A stretch of DNA of 64,000 nucleotides from Adhaeribacter aerolatus (lineage in GTDB: Bacteria > Bacteroidota > Bacteroidia > Cytophagales > Hymenobacteraceae). The notes under the pieces were generated by a model. The model was not told the DNA's origin and ran no database searches. It worked only from the letters and a program-made list of their open reading frames with translations. The translations under genes and the position numbers were made by a program. Where the stretch lies: contig NZ_BJYS01000024.1 in assembly GCF_007991635.1 (NCBI RefSeq), forward strand, positions 24,880 through 88,879. The letters are read 5' to 3'. This document shows, piece by piece, positions 34,611 to 44,278 of this stretch; position 1 is the first letter of the stretch; each line of letters starts with the position of its first letter.

Positions 34611-36248
34611 TTAAAATCCTAGCCTTGCCTGGTATGTTTTTTGTTTAAAGTTACCTGGTTTACTTGACTGATTATCTGCTGCTAATCCTACTGTATCCGG
34701 GCTTCTACTTATCCCTGAAACGTTATTTTCTTTCTTTAAAATTTCCTGACTTTCCTGGTTCGCGTTACTCAAATCGAACATTTTTTGGAGCTGCTCATAG
34801 CGTCCTGGCTGTGAAACCACAAATTTTAAATCTGAATACGCCAGCTTTTCTTCGTGCTTCTTTTGGAGATCATTTTTATTGATATCTGCTAAAATTTCCG
34901 GGTTCTTATTAATCAGCTTAAACAACTTTAAATCCTCATTATAATCGTTTAATACAGCTTTATCTATCTTAATAACATTTTCTAACCCAGTTGCTACTAC
35001 CAACGCTTTATTAAACTGGTGCATGGCAAAATACGTAGCCGGAATTTGGACCAAAAACTGATTTCCTTCTACTTTAAATTTAATTTTATCCTTTTCCAAC
35101 TCCAATTTAACGACGTTACTCAACCCTTCTTTTTTCATTTCTTCCTCAATCTGCTTATTATAAGGATTCAATTCCTGCATTAATTTATCGGCTAAATCAA
35201 TGACCGAACTAGGCGCGGGAGTGCCTGGATTTTGGGCCTGTAAGCTGGCGAAGGCCAGCTTAATGCTATTTTTGGGGTTGGCAAGACGTTGGGAAGGAAA
35301 TTTTTCAGAAGCCAGTTCCCGCAGGAACATCAGATCATAATAAGCGCCTTTTTTATCGTTGTCGTTGGCGGTAACGTATTTAAAATTTGCATCCGTATTT
35401 CCTTTGGCTTTTAAGTCTTTTATGGTCTGAATTTGATTTATGGTTAAGTTTCCCCCGTAGGATACAAACAAAGTATTCTCCGGATTCCGGAGTTCTTTAT
35501 AACTAAGGGCATCCAAGGCACTTTCAACCAGTACCATTTTATCTAGCTTGGGGGGCATATTGGAATGCCATACACCATTGCTGCGGTCAGAGCCCTCCGC
35601 ATGGGCCTTATAATTGCTGTTTCGTATTTCTAACCCTACCATTCGGGTATCATTAGCCAGGTGATAAGGGAAAGCTACGTTTGTATATATGGGTCCCGGT
35701 TTAGTTGGATCCTGGTACTGCACATTAAAAATACGTCCGGTAAATTCCGGTTTTTCCAGGGTGTCTAAAGAAATGCTTCTTTCGCGAAAGAAGTCTTTTT
35801 TAAAGAGAGGTTTAATTTTGTAATAATCAACCAGGAATTTATGGGCCTCTATATTTTGCAGCACTTCGGAATTTACTAATTCCCGGTTCTGCTGTCTAAC
35901 CGGCTGGGGTAATTTAAGGTAATTATATAAAACAGCATTCACATTGGCATTTTCATTCCTGGTATTGTTTTGCGGAAAAGTGGTGCCTAATCTTCTTTTT
36001 ACAAAATTTATTAAGCTGCCTTTATCGGTATCATCATCCGGATTCCAATAACCCTGTTTGCCCGGGTTGGTTGGATTCATAATAATAATCCGGTCGTTCG
36101 TTTGGGGATTAAAAAAAACCGGTGTCCGGGAGCCTTTTTTTATTTCGTGTTGGTAACCATTGGCCGTGGCCAATTCAATAATAGAAATTTCGTTACGAAA
36201 GTCCTCGAAGGTTCTGGCCTGGGGAAACTTATTTTTAATATCCTCCAT
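34611..36248 (-). CDS. DUF3991/TOPRIM primase-like protein of conjugative plasmids
   Basis: From the ATG at 36248 it has 545 residues; an in-frame TTG lies six codons upstream. The N-terminal third (ISIIELATANGYQHEIKKGS) resembles the DUF3991-type entry to plasmid primases. A TOPRIM core follows, with Glu in MVLVESALDALSYKEL, a glycine turn in SYGGNLT and the acidic pair in ANDNDKKGAYYD. It probably primes replication or the transferred strand in the recipient. The minus-strand neighbours (DUF3945, coupling protein, relaxase) are all transfer genes. Confidence 0.75.
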   Translation of the reverse strand: MEDIKNKFPQARTFEDFRNEISIIELATANGYQHEIKKGSRTPVFFNPQTNDRIIIMNPTNPGKQGYWNPDDDTDKGSLINFVKRRLGTTFPQNNTRNENANVNAVLYNYLKLPQPVRQQNRELVNSEVLQNIEAHKFLVDYYKIKPLFKKDFFRERSISLDTLEKPEFTGRIFNVQYQDPTKPGPIYTNVAFPYHLANDTRMVGLEIRNSNYKAHAEGSDRSNGVWHSNMPPKLDKMVLVESALDALSYKELRNPENTLFVSYGGNLTINQIQTIKDLKAKGNTDANFKYVTANDNDKKGAYYDLMFLRELASEKFPSQRLANPKNSIKLAFASLQAQNPGTPAPSSVIDLADKLMQELNPYNKQIEEEMKKEGLSNVVKLELEKDKIKFKVEGNQFLVQIPATYFAMHQFNKALVVATGLENVIKIDKAVLNDYNEDLKLFKLINKNPEILADINKNDLQKKHEEKLAYSDLKFVVSQPGRYEQLQKMFDLSNANQESQEILKKENNVSGISRSPDTVGLAADNQSSKPGNFKQKTYQARLGF

Positions 36249-36343
36249 GGGGGAAAAATTAAGCAATTAATAGAAAAGGGGAAACAGATTCCTATCTTAA
36301 TACCTGGACTGAATTAATAATGGTAAAATAGTGGTTCACAATT

Positions 36344-37828
36344 TTATAATTTTGGTCCCCCTCTTTTTTTTCCAGGTACTATTTTTAATTTAGGATCTTT
36401 CTGCTGCTGGCTTTTTACCGTATCTATTTGTTTCACCGTATCGGCTTTATTACCATCGTTATTGGCTGCTACCTGAATTTTATGTTCTGGTTTTACCGTT
36501 TCTTTGATAGTTGTTTCGGGCAATTTCTGGAAGGAAAAACCTTTTTTAGCCGGATCTATTTGTACCGTTGCTGAAAATTCCTGGTTTTTATCATCCTTCA
36601 TGCCGGTGATTGGGGTTGGTTTTCCTTGCTCTAATAACTTCTTTTGTTCATCCGTTAATAAAACTCCTTTCAACATATTTGGAATTTTAATCCGGTCGGC
36701 CCGAATGGCCACTATTTCTTTCGTATCCTTATCTACCCCTACATAAGCCTTAAATTCCGAATTAGTAGTTTTGTCCATAAGTGTGACCTGCTTACCCAGA
36801 TTTCCGGCTTCTTTTAAGTTTTGCTTATCTTCATCTGAAAATTCATAGCCCAAATAATTTTTGGGAATATCTAATGCGGCCTTAACCCCGTGGAAAACGA
36901 AGGTAGGTTGCCCGGCCGGATTCTCTACCAAACGAAATTTCCCATCCAATGAAATTTTAACCCCGCCTAAATCGCCTTTAAGTCCCTGAAATAAAGAAGT
37001 CTTTTCCCCATTCAATAATTTCTTCATATTATCAGTCTTTTCGAGTAGTTCCCTGGTTAAACCTAACTTCTCGGCATCCTTCCAGTTGATGGCATCCGGA
37101 TTAAATTTTGGTTGTTGCATTTGATTAGAATTTTCTTTTTTTATAGTTTTATTTGTATTTAATGGCTCATTATTTTCTGGAAATTCAAAATCTTCATTCT
37201 TTAGAAATTGGATAAAGTTTCTTAAATCTGTTCGAAAACTGGTTTTCGGCAATTCATCATCCGGCATTTGATAAAGGCCATTCTTTTGATTATAAGAATA
37301 GGCCTTATCTCCATTCGGATCATTTGCCATTTTTTGAAATATTTTTTGTCTCTGGTCTTCCGGAAGATTGATAAAGGCCCTTTCCGTTCTATCTGTAATG
37401 CCGGTAATGCCGGTTTTCTCTTTTAGTTTTCTCAGGCCATCTATTAAATTGGATTTTAAACTGGGCAGATGCTCCTTTATTTCCGCGGCTGCTTTATCTA
37501 TTTTTTTTGATGTAGGTACAGCTAACACCTCTAAATTATGATTTTTGTAATTGTTATGGAAGTTTATAATAAAATTTCCCAAAAACCCTTGGTGGAGGAT
37601 TACCTCAAACGCCGGGTTAGCTGGATTGCCGGGTTTCGCTGGATTATGTAATTGGGGATTGCCTTGTTCGTCTTTGCCCAAAATACTTACTTCTCCGGTT
37701 TCTTTATTTACGGTAAATAAGTGTTGCACCGTTTCGCCTATATTTCTTTCTGTTTTTACTGGACCCTTAATCGATTCTTCCTGGTTGCTGTTTTCTGTAC
37801 TTGGGAAGGAGGGTGCAAACGCTGCCAT
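36344..37828 (-). CDS. DUF4099/DUF3945 domain protein of Bacteroidetes conjugative elements
   Basis: A 494-residue soluble protein. The middle (INWKDAEKLGLTRELLEKTD and LLNGEKTSLFQGL) matches the DUF4099 type. The DUF3945 pattern follows, with repeats such as LTDEQKKLLEQGKPTPITGM and YLGYEFSDEDKQNLKEAGNL. It ends in a basic tail GKKRGGPKL, strikingly like the end of the Fic protein. The function is unknown, but these domains are common beside mobilisation genes. The N-terminal 200 residues are not recognised. Confidence 0.75.
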   Translation of the reverse strand: MAAFAPSFPSTENSNQEESIKGPVKTERNIGETVQHLFTVNKETGEVSILGKDEQGNPQLHNPAKPGNPANPAFEVILHQGFLGNFIINFHNNYKNHNLEVLAVPTSKKIDKAAAEIKEHLPSLKSNLIDGLRKLKEKTGITGITDRTERAFINLPEDQRQKIFQKMANDPNGDKAYSYNQKNGLYQMPDDELPKTSFRTDLRNFIQFLKNEDFEFPENNEPLNTNKTIKKENSNQMQQPKFNPDAINWKDAEKLGLTRELLEKTDNMKKLLNGEKTSLFQGLKGDLGGVKISLDGKFRLVENPAGQPTFVFHGVKAALDIPKNYLGYEFSDEDKQNLKEAGNLGKQVTLMDKTTNSEFKAYVGVDKDTKEIVAIRADRIKIPNMLKGVLLTDEQKKLLEQGKPTPITGMKDDKNQEFSATVQIDPAKKGFSFQKLPETTIKETVKPEHKIQVAANNDGNKADTVKQIDTVKSQQQKDPKLKIVPGKKRGGPKL

Positions 37829-37882
37829 AATTTCACAAAATAAAAGGTTTAATAAAATCCTGTTTTGGTCGGGATAAAAACG

Positions 37883-37904
37883 AAATTATTTATAATATAG
37901 ATAA
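37883..37904. promoter_or_regulatory. 22-bp element identical to the one before the tra operon
   Basis: The bases at 37883-37904, starting AAATTATTTATAATATAG, are identical over 22 positions to 46733-46754. Here the element lies 57 bases before the M23 peptidase ATG and 55 bases before the divergent DUF3945 gene. It is probably a regulator or promoter site shared by transfer genes. Confidence 0.55.
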
Positions 37905-37960
37905 TCTTACGCCTTTTTTAATGCGTATATTTCATCATACGAATAATTTTAAAAAATGGC

Positions 37961-38698
37961 ATGCCGCGGCACTTAAAATGGACAGCTTTTAGTTTTATTT
38001 TTTTGGCTAATATACAACTGCACGCGCAAGGTTTTGCAATTGGAAAAGATACCGCTATATGGGAAGAGATTTCCGAGGCAGAAAAATTAAAAGCTTCGCT
38101 GCTTTGGTTGAAAAAAAGAGCTTTAAAAGAAGAAATAAAAAAGGCCACCATTGACCTTTTAAAACACGCGGCTACTTACAACGATGTTTATACTGTCCTT
38201 CGGATTTCCAATTGGGATTCCGGCATGATGCGAACGATCCCTAGCCTGGTTCCGATCCGACAGGCGAAGATAATTAAGTTTAAAATCAGTTCCGGATTTG
38301 GTTACCGGAAGCATCCCCTAAAAAATAATGATATGTTTCATGGGGGGATTGATATTCCGGCTCCTAATGGTACGCCGGTTTATGCCGTGGCCGATGCCGT
38401 GGTTATTAGCGCGGTAAAATTTCATTCCTCCCTGGGAAATTTTGTTCAGCTAAACCATTTAAACGGATTTATTACGCTGTATGGCCATTTGCTCCGGTTT
38501 ATTGTCCTACCGGGGCAGACGGTAAAACAAGGGCAGGTAATTGGTTACGTCGGGCAATCGGGTTGGAGCACGGGACCCCATTTACATTATATTTTAATTA
38601 AAAATGGTTTTGCCCTGGACCCGTATCCCTTTTGCTTTTTAATGTTTGAAAAGTTTAGAGCAAAAGAAAAGCCTGTTTATTCCGGCAGTTCAAAATAA
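37961..38698 (+). CDS. secreted M23-family peptidoglycan metallopeptidase
   Basis: The 245-residue protein has a signal peptide (FSFIFLANIQLHAQ) and a C-terminal LytM/M23 domain. SGFGYRKHP and HGGIDI hold the first zinc His and Asp, and TGPHLHY holds the HxH. A helical linker precedes the domain. It should cut peptide cross-links and may open the wall for the conjugation channel. It is the only plus-strand gene among minus-strand transfer genes and carries the 22-bp element of the tra operon. Its 3' end overlaps the XRE gene by 22 bases. Confidence 0.88.
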   Translation: MPRHLKWTAFSFIFLANIQLHAQGFAIGKDTAIWEEISEAEKLKASLLWLKKRALKEEIKKATIDLLKHAATYNDVYTVLRISNWDSGMMRTIPSLVPIRQAKIIKFKISSGFGYRKHPLKNNDMFHGGIDIPAPNGTPVYAVADAVVISAVKFHSSLGNFVQLNHLNGFITLYGHLLRFIVLPGQTVKQGQVIGYVGQSGWSTGPHLHYILIKNGFALDPYPFCFLMFEKFRAKEKPVYSGSSK

Positions 38699-39039
38699 TT
38701 ATCAATATTGTCTATTTTATCTTGTAAGCGTAGTTTTGGCGCAAACATAGAATTATCCTCGGCTAGTATATAATTCAGGTTAAAATCTTTCTTTAAATAA
38801 TAATTTAGCAGGACCAGGAAATTATCTATCGTTCCCCTTCCCGCTGATTCCATCCGATGAATAATGCCCTGGTTTAAATTTGTGTCCTCTGCCAGCTTCA
38901 TTTGTGATAATTTGGGCCGGATGGAAGTCCGGACTTCGAGCAATCGTTTTCCCACAATTACCTGAAATTCGGTTGTATCCATGGGTACCACCTTATTTTT
39001 TTCCTGGGAATCTTCCAATTCTTCAACCTTGTTTTCCAT
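38677..39039 (-). CDS. XRE-family transcriptional regulator
   Basis: The 120 residues include a helix-turn-helix of the Cro/C1 type (LSQMKLAEDTNLNQGIIHRM), flanked by an acidic N-terminus and a 40-residue tail. It begins five bases before the coupling-protein stop, so it is the last gene of the relaxase/coupling operon. It may regulate transfer genes. The shared 22-bp element before the M23 gene and the tra operon is a candidate target, which is inference. Confidence 0.75.
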   Translation of the reverse strand: MENKVEELEDSQEKNKVVPMDTTEFQVIVGKRLLEVRTSIRPKLSQMKLAEDTNLNQGIIHRMESAGRGTIDNFLVLLNYYLKKDFNLNYILAEDNSMFAPKLRLQDKIDNIDNYFELPE

Positions 39040-39044
39040 TATAT

Positions 39045-41036
39045 TTACTTAGCTACTGGTGCTTTTACAACTGTATTAATACGGATTAATTCTGCTTTTA
39101 TTAAATTCTCAATGTCGGCTTTAATCTGAAGGTAATTATTCTGGATGATTTCATCCATCCGGTTTACGCCGGCACTATCGGTAAAATTGGTAATGACCGG
39201 AATTTCCTGGTAATTACTTTCTTCTTCTTTTACCCCTTTAACGTCTATTTTAATCGTGGCATGGAAAACCTTTTGTCCTATTTCTTCCCCCATATTATCC
39301 GCTACGGCACCGACAAACATTCCCTGAGATAAGTTAGCGATCTTACTGGCCGGGATCATGCTATCCAATTGGGTAGAAGTAGAAGAAGAAGTGCTATCCC
39401 GGCTTACGGAAATACTCTGGCGCTTTTGTAATATCCGGCCAAATCTCTCGGATAACTGTTTGGCGCTATCCCCTACTACCTGACCGGAAAAAATATTGCC
39501 AATTGTATTTTTAATTACGGTCGCTTCTGCCCTCCCGTAATCTCTTTCCAATTGGGAAAAGTCCTGGAAGCCTAATAACGTACTAACCTTGTTACTCCTG
39601 GCCGTGGCAATCAAATTATCTAAACCTTTAAAGTAAATGGTTGGCAATTCGTCGATAATTACCGAACTTTTCAGCTTATGTTTTTTATTAATCAGTTTTA
39701 TAATCCGGGCATTATACAGACCGAGGGCGGCGCCATAAATGGCTTGCCGGTCCGGGTTATTGCCGACGCATAAAACTTTGGGCGCTTCCGGGTTATTCAG
39801 ATCCAGCGTAAAATCATTGCCGCTCATCACCCAATATAATTGCGGAGAAGCTAACCGGGATAAAGGTATCCGGGCGCTGGCAATCTGGCCTTCCAGCTGT
39901 TCCATCGCCCCCCCTTCAAACGCGGAAACGAACGGCTTAACGTAGTTTTCAATTTCCGGGTAACTGCCCAAGATAGGAAAAATTTCTTCGTATTTCCGGC
40001 TTAAAAATTCGATGGCATGCGGAAACGTACAATACTTACCGTTATCATATAACCGTAAAAACCAAATAATGGCCGCCAGAAAATTAATAGGAGATTCCAC
40101 GAAAAATTCTCCCTGCTTTTCGATCCACTTTTTATTCAGGTTAAGCATGATGGTATAGGAACTTTCGTAAGCGTCTATAATATCACTCATCATGGAAGGT
40201 AAAAGCGGATTACAACGGTGGCTCTTGGCCGGGTTGTCAAAGTTGATAACGTAGAAGCTTGGCTTTACCTGGTACTTATCATAATTCTTTAAAAGGGTAT
40301 TATAAGCAATCCGGCTTAAGTCGTCAAACTTATAATCATAGATATACATAGCAAACCCTTTTTGGATGTGCTGCTTTATAAATTGATTAATAACCGCAAA
40401 AGATTTACCGGACCCGGGGGTACCGGTTACGCCAGTGGCCCGAAAGGGATTAACCACGTTTATCCAGCCTTTGCGTATTTTGCCTTTTAGTTGGTATTCG
40501 GTGGGCAAATTAACAGAATACTCATTTTGCATGAAAGCTTCTTCCTGGGGGAAAGATTCGTTTTCCTCGTTAAAAATATCTTTCATCAGATCATGGTTAA
40601 ATAATCTGGTTAGATAGTTTCCGCTTTTTAAAAGCATCAGGTAACCGACGGTTAAGGTGCTGATATAAAGGAACGCATTTAAAGTTAAGCGATTAAATAA
40701 ATTTAAAAAGAGATCATTGGCAAAAAACAGGAAAGCGCCCAGGACAAAATATATTCTAATCTTTTTACCCGTAATGGTTTCGGATTTAACGCCTTTGGTA
40801 CCCAAACAGGAAATGGCTAAAAAGAGAATACAAGCTAATTTAGAATAAATGGATTCTTGAAAAAGGCCACTTCCTTTATTCAACTTTTTTAAAACATTAT
40901 CTATAAATGGCACCGTCCATCCGTTATCCTGAAAAACAGCATAACAAAACCAATAAATATTTAATAAGAGGAGAAATATACTAATAACCTGGGTAAAGTC
41001 CATTAGCTTGGATAAGGCTCGTTGATCTTCGTGCAT
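39045..41036 (-). CDS. mobC: type IV coupling protein (VirD4/TraG type) with YWFCY N-terminal domain
   Basis: A 663-residue inner-membrane ATPase. Residues 10-150 hold four helices and the name-giving YWFCY. Walker A lies near 207-214 (GTPGSGKS), and Walker B and SVIIDELPTIYF lie in the C-terminal ATPase half. RSNKVSTLLGFQDFSQLE is a typical TraG motif. It would link the relaxase-DNA complex to the secretion channel. The relaxase gene lies 170 bases upstream on the same strand, and the XRE gene follows after five bases. The C-terminus is short and basic. Confidence 0.9.
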   Translation of the reverse strand: MHEDQRALSKLMDFTQVISIFLLLLNIYWFCYAVFQDNGWTVPFIDNVLKKLNKGSGLFQESIYSKLACILFLAISCLGTKGVKSETITGKKIRIYFVLGAFLFFANDLFLNLFNRLTLNAFLYISTLTVGYLMLLKSGNYLTRLFNHDLMKDIFNEENESFPQEEAFMQNEYSVNLPTEYQLKGKIRKGWINVVNPFRATGVTGTPGSGKSFAVINQFIKQHIQKGFAMYIYDYKFDDLSRIAYNTLLKNYDKYQVKPSFYVINFDNPAKSHRCNPLLPSMMSDIIDAYESSYTIMLNLNKKWIEKQGEFFVESPINFLAAIIWFLRLYDNGKYCTFPHAIEFLSRKYEEIFPILGSYPEIENYVKPFVSAFEGGAMEQLEGQIASARIPLSRLASPQLYWVMSGNDFTLDLNNPEAPKVLCVGNNPDRQAIYGAALGLYNARIIKLINKKHKLKSSVIIDELPTIYFKGLDNLIATARSNKVSTLLGFQDFSQLERDYGRAEATVIKNTIGNIFSGQVVGDSAKQLSERFGRILQKRQSISVSRDSTSSSTSTQLDSMIPASKIANLSQGMFVGAVADNMGEEIGQKVFHATIKIDVKGVKEEESNYQEIPVITNFTDSAGVNRMDEIIQNNYLQIKADIENLIKAELIRINTVVKAPVAK

Positions 41037-41206
41037 TTGCTTTAAAAGTTAAGGTTCAATACCAGTAATGCCGGAGTAAATTCCGGTTCAGACAAGAGCC
41101 AAAGCAAATATAAATTATTTTGCCAGCAGCCTCCGATAAGGTACTGTTTTTAAAAATGATAACCAGATTATTTACCAGGTGAATTAATTTAAGCAGAAAT
41201 TTAAGT

Positions 41207-43651
41207 TTACCAACGGGGGCGGCGGCGCTTTTTCCGCTTGTTTTTCTCCGGCTTATGTTCTTCCATTTCTCCGCTTTCAATTCCAAAAACAGCATCGGCC
41301 AGATTGTTAAATAGCGTTCCCAAACTTTCTAAAATCCCGGCACCTTGCTTTGATTCCGGGCTGTAACGGCTCGTAAAATGGTTATTCAGGCTTTGTTCCC
41401 GCAGGGCATCTGCCGGGTATCCCGCAATTTCTTTCTGAATTACTGGAATTAAATCTTTCGCTTGTACCTTTTCTGCATCTCCGTTTTTGTGATTAAGTTT
41501 GATAATTTCCGCTATGTCTTTCTCAATTTTCAGGGCAAGCGATTTATTTATCTTATGAATTAAACTTAATACGTTATGGGTAACTTTTAGGTCATTTTTT
41601 TGGTAGGCTTGATTTAACCTTACCATCAGGCTGTATTTAGGCGAAACTTTAACCGCTCCGTTTTCCAATTGCCGAAATACTAGCTTTTTTATACTGGCTT
41701 CGGTCTTAAGGTTAAAATTATTAGCTTTCAGATAGTTGGTAATTTTTGCTCCGGCTTTGACAAAGGTGCTTTCGGGGAACTTGAAATACCCGATATTATA
41801 AGAGACAATTTCCCCTTGACTACCGGTTACCAGCTTTACCAATAACCCGTTATCCAACATATTAGAAAGGGTTTGATGATAGTTTAAATCTTTATTCTGG
41901 GTCCTGAAAAAACCATCCACATAACTTAAATTAGCATGGCTGTATAGCAAATGTTTATCTGTTCTGGACAAATAAGGCAGGATGGGCGAACGATCTAAAA
42001 AGTTAATTCTGTCAGCTAGTTTCAAATCTTTATAATTCCTGTCCGCTGGTTTATGGCTTAATACCTTTAAAATATCCCGGTCTGCCTTCTTAAAGAAAGG
42101 AATTTCCCTGGCTGTTACGGCTAATTTCTCTTCGGTGGCCGGGGTGCCAAATAAATTAAAAATGTTGTTCTGAGGCATCGGGTAACCTACTTCCTGGCTT
42201 TTGGTAGAGTGGATCAGCAGGTCATCTCCTTTTTGGGAAAAGGTAATATTATTGGCGTACAAGAAGCTTAATTTTTGCTTTAAGCTTAGAGCCGTATTAG
42301 AACGGATAAAATCTACCAGCTGCGGGGTATTAGCGGAAAAATAAGCAGTTTCCTTTTCCTGTACTTTCGGTAATTGCTTTTGCCGATATTGAATAAAGTC
42401 GGTTACCGCCAGATTGGCCTGTTCCTTTCCCATATCGGGAGCCTGTTTTTGCAATTGCAAAACCAATTTTCCTGCTAATTCGGGTAAAGCTTTTATAATA
42501 CTGCTTTCGAAAAAATAGGTATCATCCGTTTTCCGGTACTCATTATAAATAGCTATTAACGTTTTATTTGCTTTTTGTAAGTCCTGGCCCGAAAGCGTAG
42601 TTTCTGAAAAACGCTGATTTAAGGTATGGGCGGAATATTCCTTCCCTAAGCTGCGGCCATTGATAACCATTTTGCTTCCGTTATCAATGAAGGTTATCCC
42701 GTAAAGGCGTTTTTCCTTGCTCTGGTGATAAACAACCTGGATCCCCTGATCTTTTAACCGGTCCTTGAAATCAATCTGGGTTATATAAGGATATGCTTTT
42801 AAAATGCCGTTTATCTTCTGGCTTAGAATGGATTTTAGATTGGCATCCTTTATCTGTTTTTCGTCCTGGCTGAACTTATCCAGCAAAGCTGTCAAGCCTA
42901 CTTTCTTATCAATGCTGCTGGCCTTTATCCGGGTGCTTACTTTCTCCCCTTCCCTATTGATGACGGAGTACAATAATCCTAAAGTTTTATCCGGATCACT
43001 TTTGTCTTTTACTTCATCTACAGTAACATTGTATTGATTGAGCAGCGTTTTAAATTCCGGAAGAGAAGTAAATTTAAAATCTCTGGTAGCGGAACGTACC
43101 ACGGATGAAATGGCACTTTTTGTATCCGTCTTGCCGTATTCAATGCTTTGAACATTTATAGGCTCAAAAATATTCTGGCTGTTTTTTACCTTTTCACTCG
43201 CTTTAACTAACCCAAATTCAATTTCCAGTTCCTTCCGGACCGCTTCGGAACGGTATCGCTCATTACTGGTTGGAATGGCTTTACCATTTAAACCGATATT
43301 TACCGAAACAATATGAATGTGGGTACGGTCAATATCCTCATGCTTGTAAATAATAAAAGGCTGCTGGCCGTAATTCATCCGGTCCATATACTGCCGACCA
43401 ATCTCGGTTAATTGGTTATCATTTAGCTTATCGGAAGGATCCGGATTTAAAGAAAGGTGAAAAGTAGGTTTGCTGATTTTGGGGTTCAGATTAATATACG
43501 CCTGGAAAGCCTGGATTTTATCCTTCAGGGTAATATCCGCCGGAGCCTTTATATCATTAATTAGTTGCGCATAAAGGATGGATGATTTTTCCTTTTCGTT
43601 ATAATTTAAAAGGCCGATAATATCCTTCCCCCTTATTATCCTTGCAACCAT
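41207..43651 (-). CDS. mobB: relaxase/mobilization protein (MOBP-like)
   Basis: The 814-residue protein has a relaxase domain in its first 180 residues. A likely nicking Tyr17 lies in LLNYNEK, followed by FHLSLNP, and the metal site HEDIDRTHIHI provides His104, His111 and His113. The rest is a long helical region with no sure homology, ending in a very basic tail (RKKRRRP). It should nick oriT and lead the strand into the recipient. Its start overlaps the accessory protein gene by 16 bases, so the two are coupled. Confidence 0.9.
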   Translation of the reverse strand: MVARIIRGKDIIGLLNYNEKEKSSILYAQLINDIKAPADITLKDKIQAFQAYINLNPKISKPTFHLSLNPDPSDKLNDNQLTEIGRQYMDRMNYGQQPFIIYKHEDIDRTHIHIVSVNIGLNGKAIPTSNERYRSEAVRKELEIEFGLVKASEKVKNSQNIFEPINVQSIEYGKTDTKSAISSVVRSATRDFKFTSLPEFKTLLNQYNVTVDEVKDKSDPDKTLGLLYSVINREGEKVSTRIKASSIDKKVGLTALLDKFSQDEKQIKDANLKSILSQKINGILKAYPYITQIDFKDRLKDQGIQVVYHQSKEKRLYGITFIDNGSKMVINGRSLGKEYSAHTLNQRFSETTLSGQDLQKANKTLIAIYNEYRKTDDTYFFESSIIKALPELAGKLVLQLQKQAPDMGKEQANLAVTDFIQYRQKQLPKVQEKETAYFSANTPQLVDFIRSNTALSLKQKLSFLYANNITFSQKGDDLLIHSTKSQEVGYPMPQNNIFNLFGTPATEEKLAVTAREIPFFKKADRDILKVLSHKPADRNYKDLKLADRINFLDRSPILPYLSRTDKHLLYSHANLSYVDGFFRTQNKDLNYHQTLSNMLDNGLLVKLVTGSQGEIVSYNIGYFKFPESTFVKAGAKITNYLKANNFNLKTEASIKKLVFRQLENGAVKVSPKYSLMVRLNQAYQKNDLKVTHNVLSLIHKINKSLALKIEKDIAEIIKLNHKNGDAEKVQAKDLIPVIQKEIAGYPADALREQSLNNHFTSRYSPESKQGAGILESLGTLFNNLADAVFGIESGEMEEHKPEKNKRKKRRRPRW

Positions 43652-44076
43652 TTCTCCCTTAATTGTAAAATAATTTTATAAAATTCGTTTTGCTTTTCTT
43701 CTAATTTTTCGGTTAACCAGATCAACTTTGTTAATTCTGGTGGTACAGGTTTTGCCTGGGTTAAGGAATTAACCTTCTTTACTACCTGGTTATAATTGGT
43801 ACCGATATCCTTAATTTCCCGAATCAGATTCTGCATTTCGGTTGCTAAAATTACGCCGGTACTGTCTTTAATTCTTAGCGTTTTGTTAAATGCCATATCG
43901 TGAAACATATCGCTTTTACTGTTATAAGAACTTTTTAAAAACAGTTCCTCAAAGTATTTTAGCTCTGCATCGGTTACCCGAAAATGAATATCGTTCTTTG
44001 CCCGTTCGTGGTCTGGCTTCGGCTTTCTCCCTCCCCTACCCTTCTTTCGCTCACTTGCCGGTTCTTCTTTTTCCAT
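43636..44076 (-). CDS. mobA: relaxosome accessory protein (MobC-like, ribbon-helix-helix)
   Basis: A 146-residue protein with a Lys/Arg-rich N-terminus (KKGRGGRKPKPDHERAK). A ribbon-helix-helix segment follows (DIHFRVTDAELKYFEE), then a helical C-terminus (ILATEMQNLIREIKDIGTNYNQ) typical of bacterial mobilisation proteins. It should bind oriT and assist the relaxase. It is the first gene of the operon reading away from the AT-rich repeat spacer, which is therefore the most likely place for oriT or its neighbour. Confidence 0.85.
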   Translation of the reverse strand: MEKEEPASERKKGRGGRKPKPDHERAKNDIHFRVTDAELKYFEELFLKSSYNSKSDMFHDMAFNKTLRIKDSTGVILATEMQNLIREIKDIGTNYNQVVKKVNSLTQAKPVPPELTKLIWLTEKLEEKQNEFYKIILQLREKWLQG

Positions 44077-44278
44077 TAATTATTATTTTTTAAAAGCGCC
44101 TCTGGAGCATTTTTAATAATTGGCATTAGCACTGAATTTTGGCAATTTTAGTTTTTGTAGCACAAAAACACATCTTGCTTTTTGCTATCGCAAAACATAA
44201 GGCAATATACTGATTTCGTTAGCAGATAGTTTTCGGACCTAATAGGGTATTCCAGCGCCTATAGAAGACCGGAATAAA

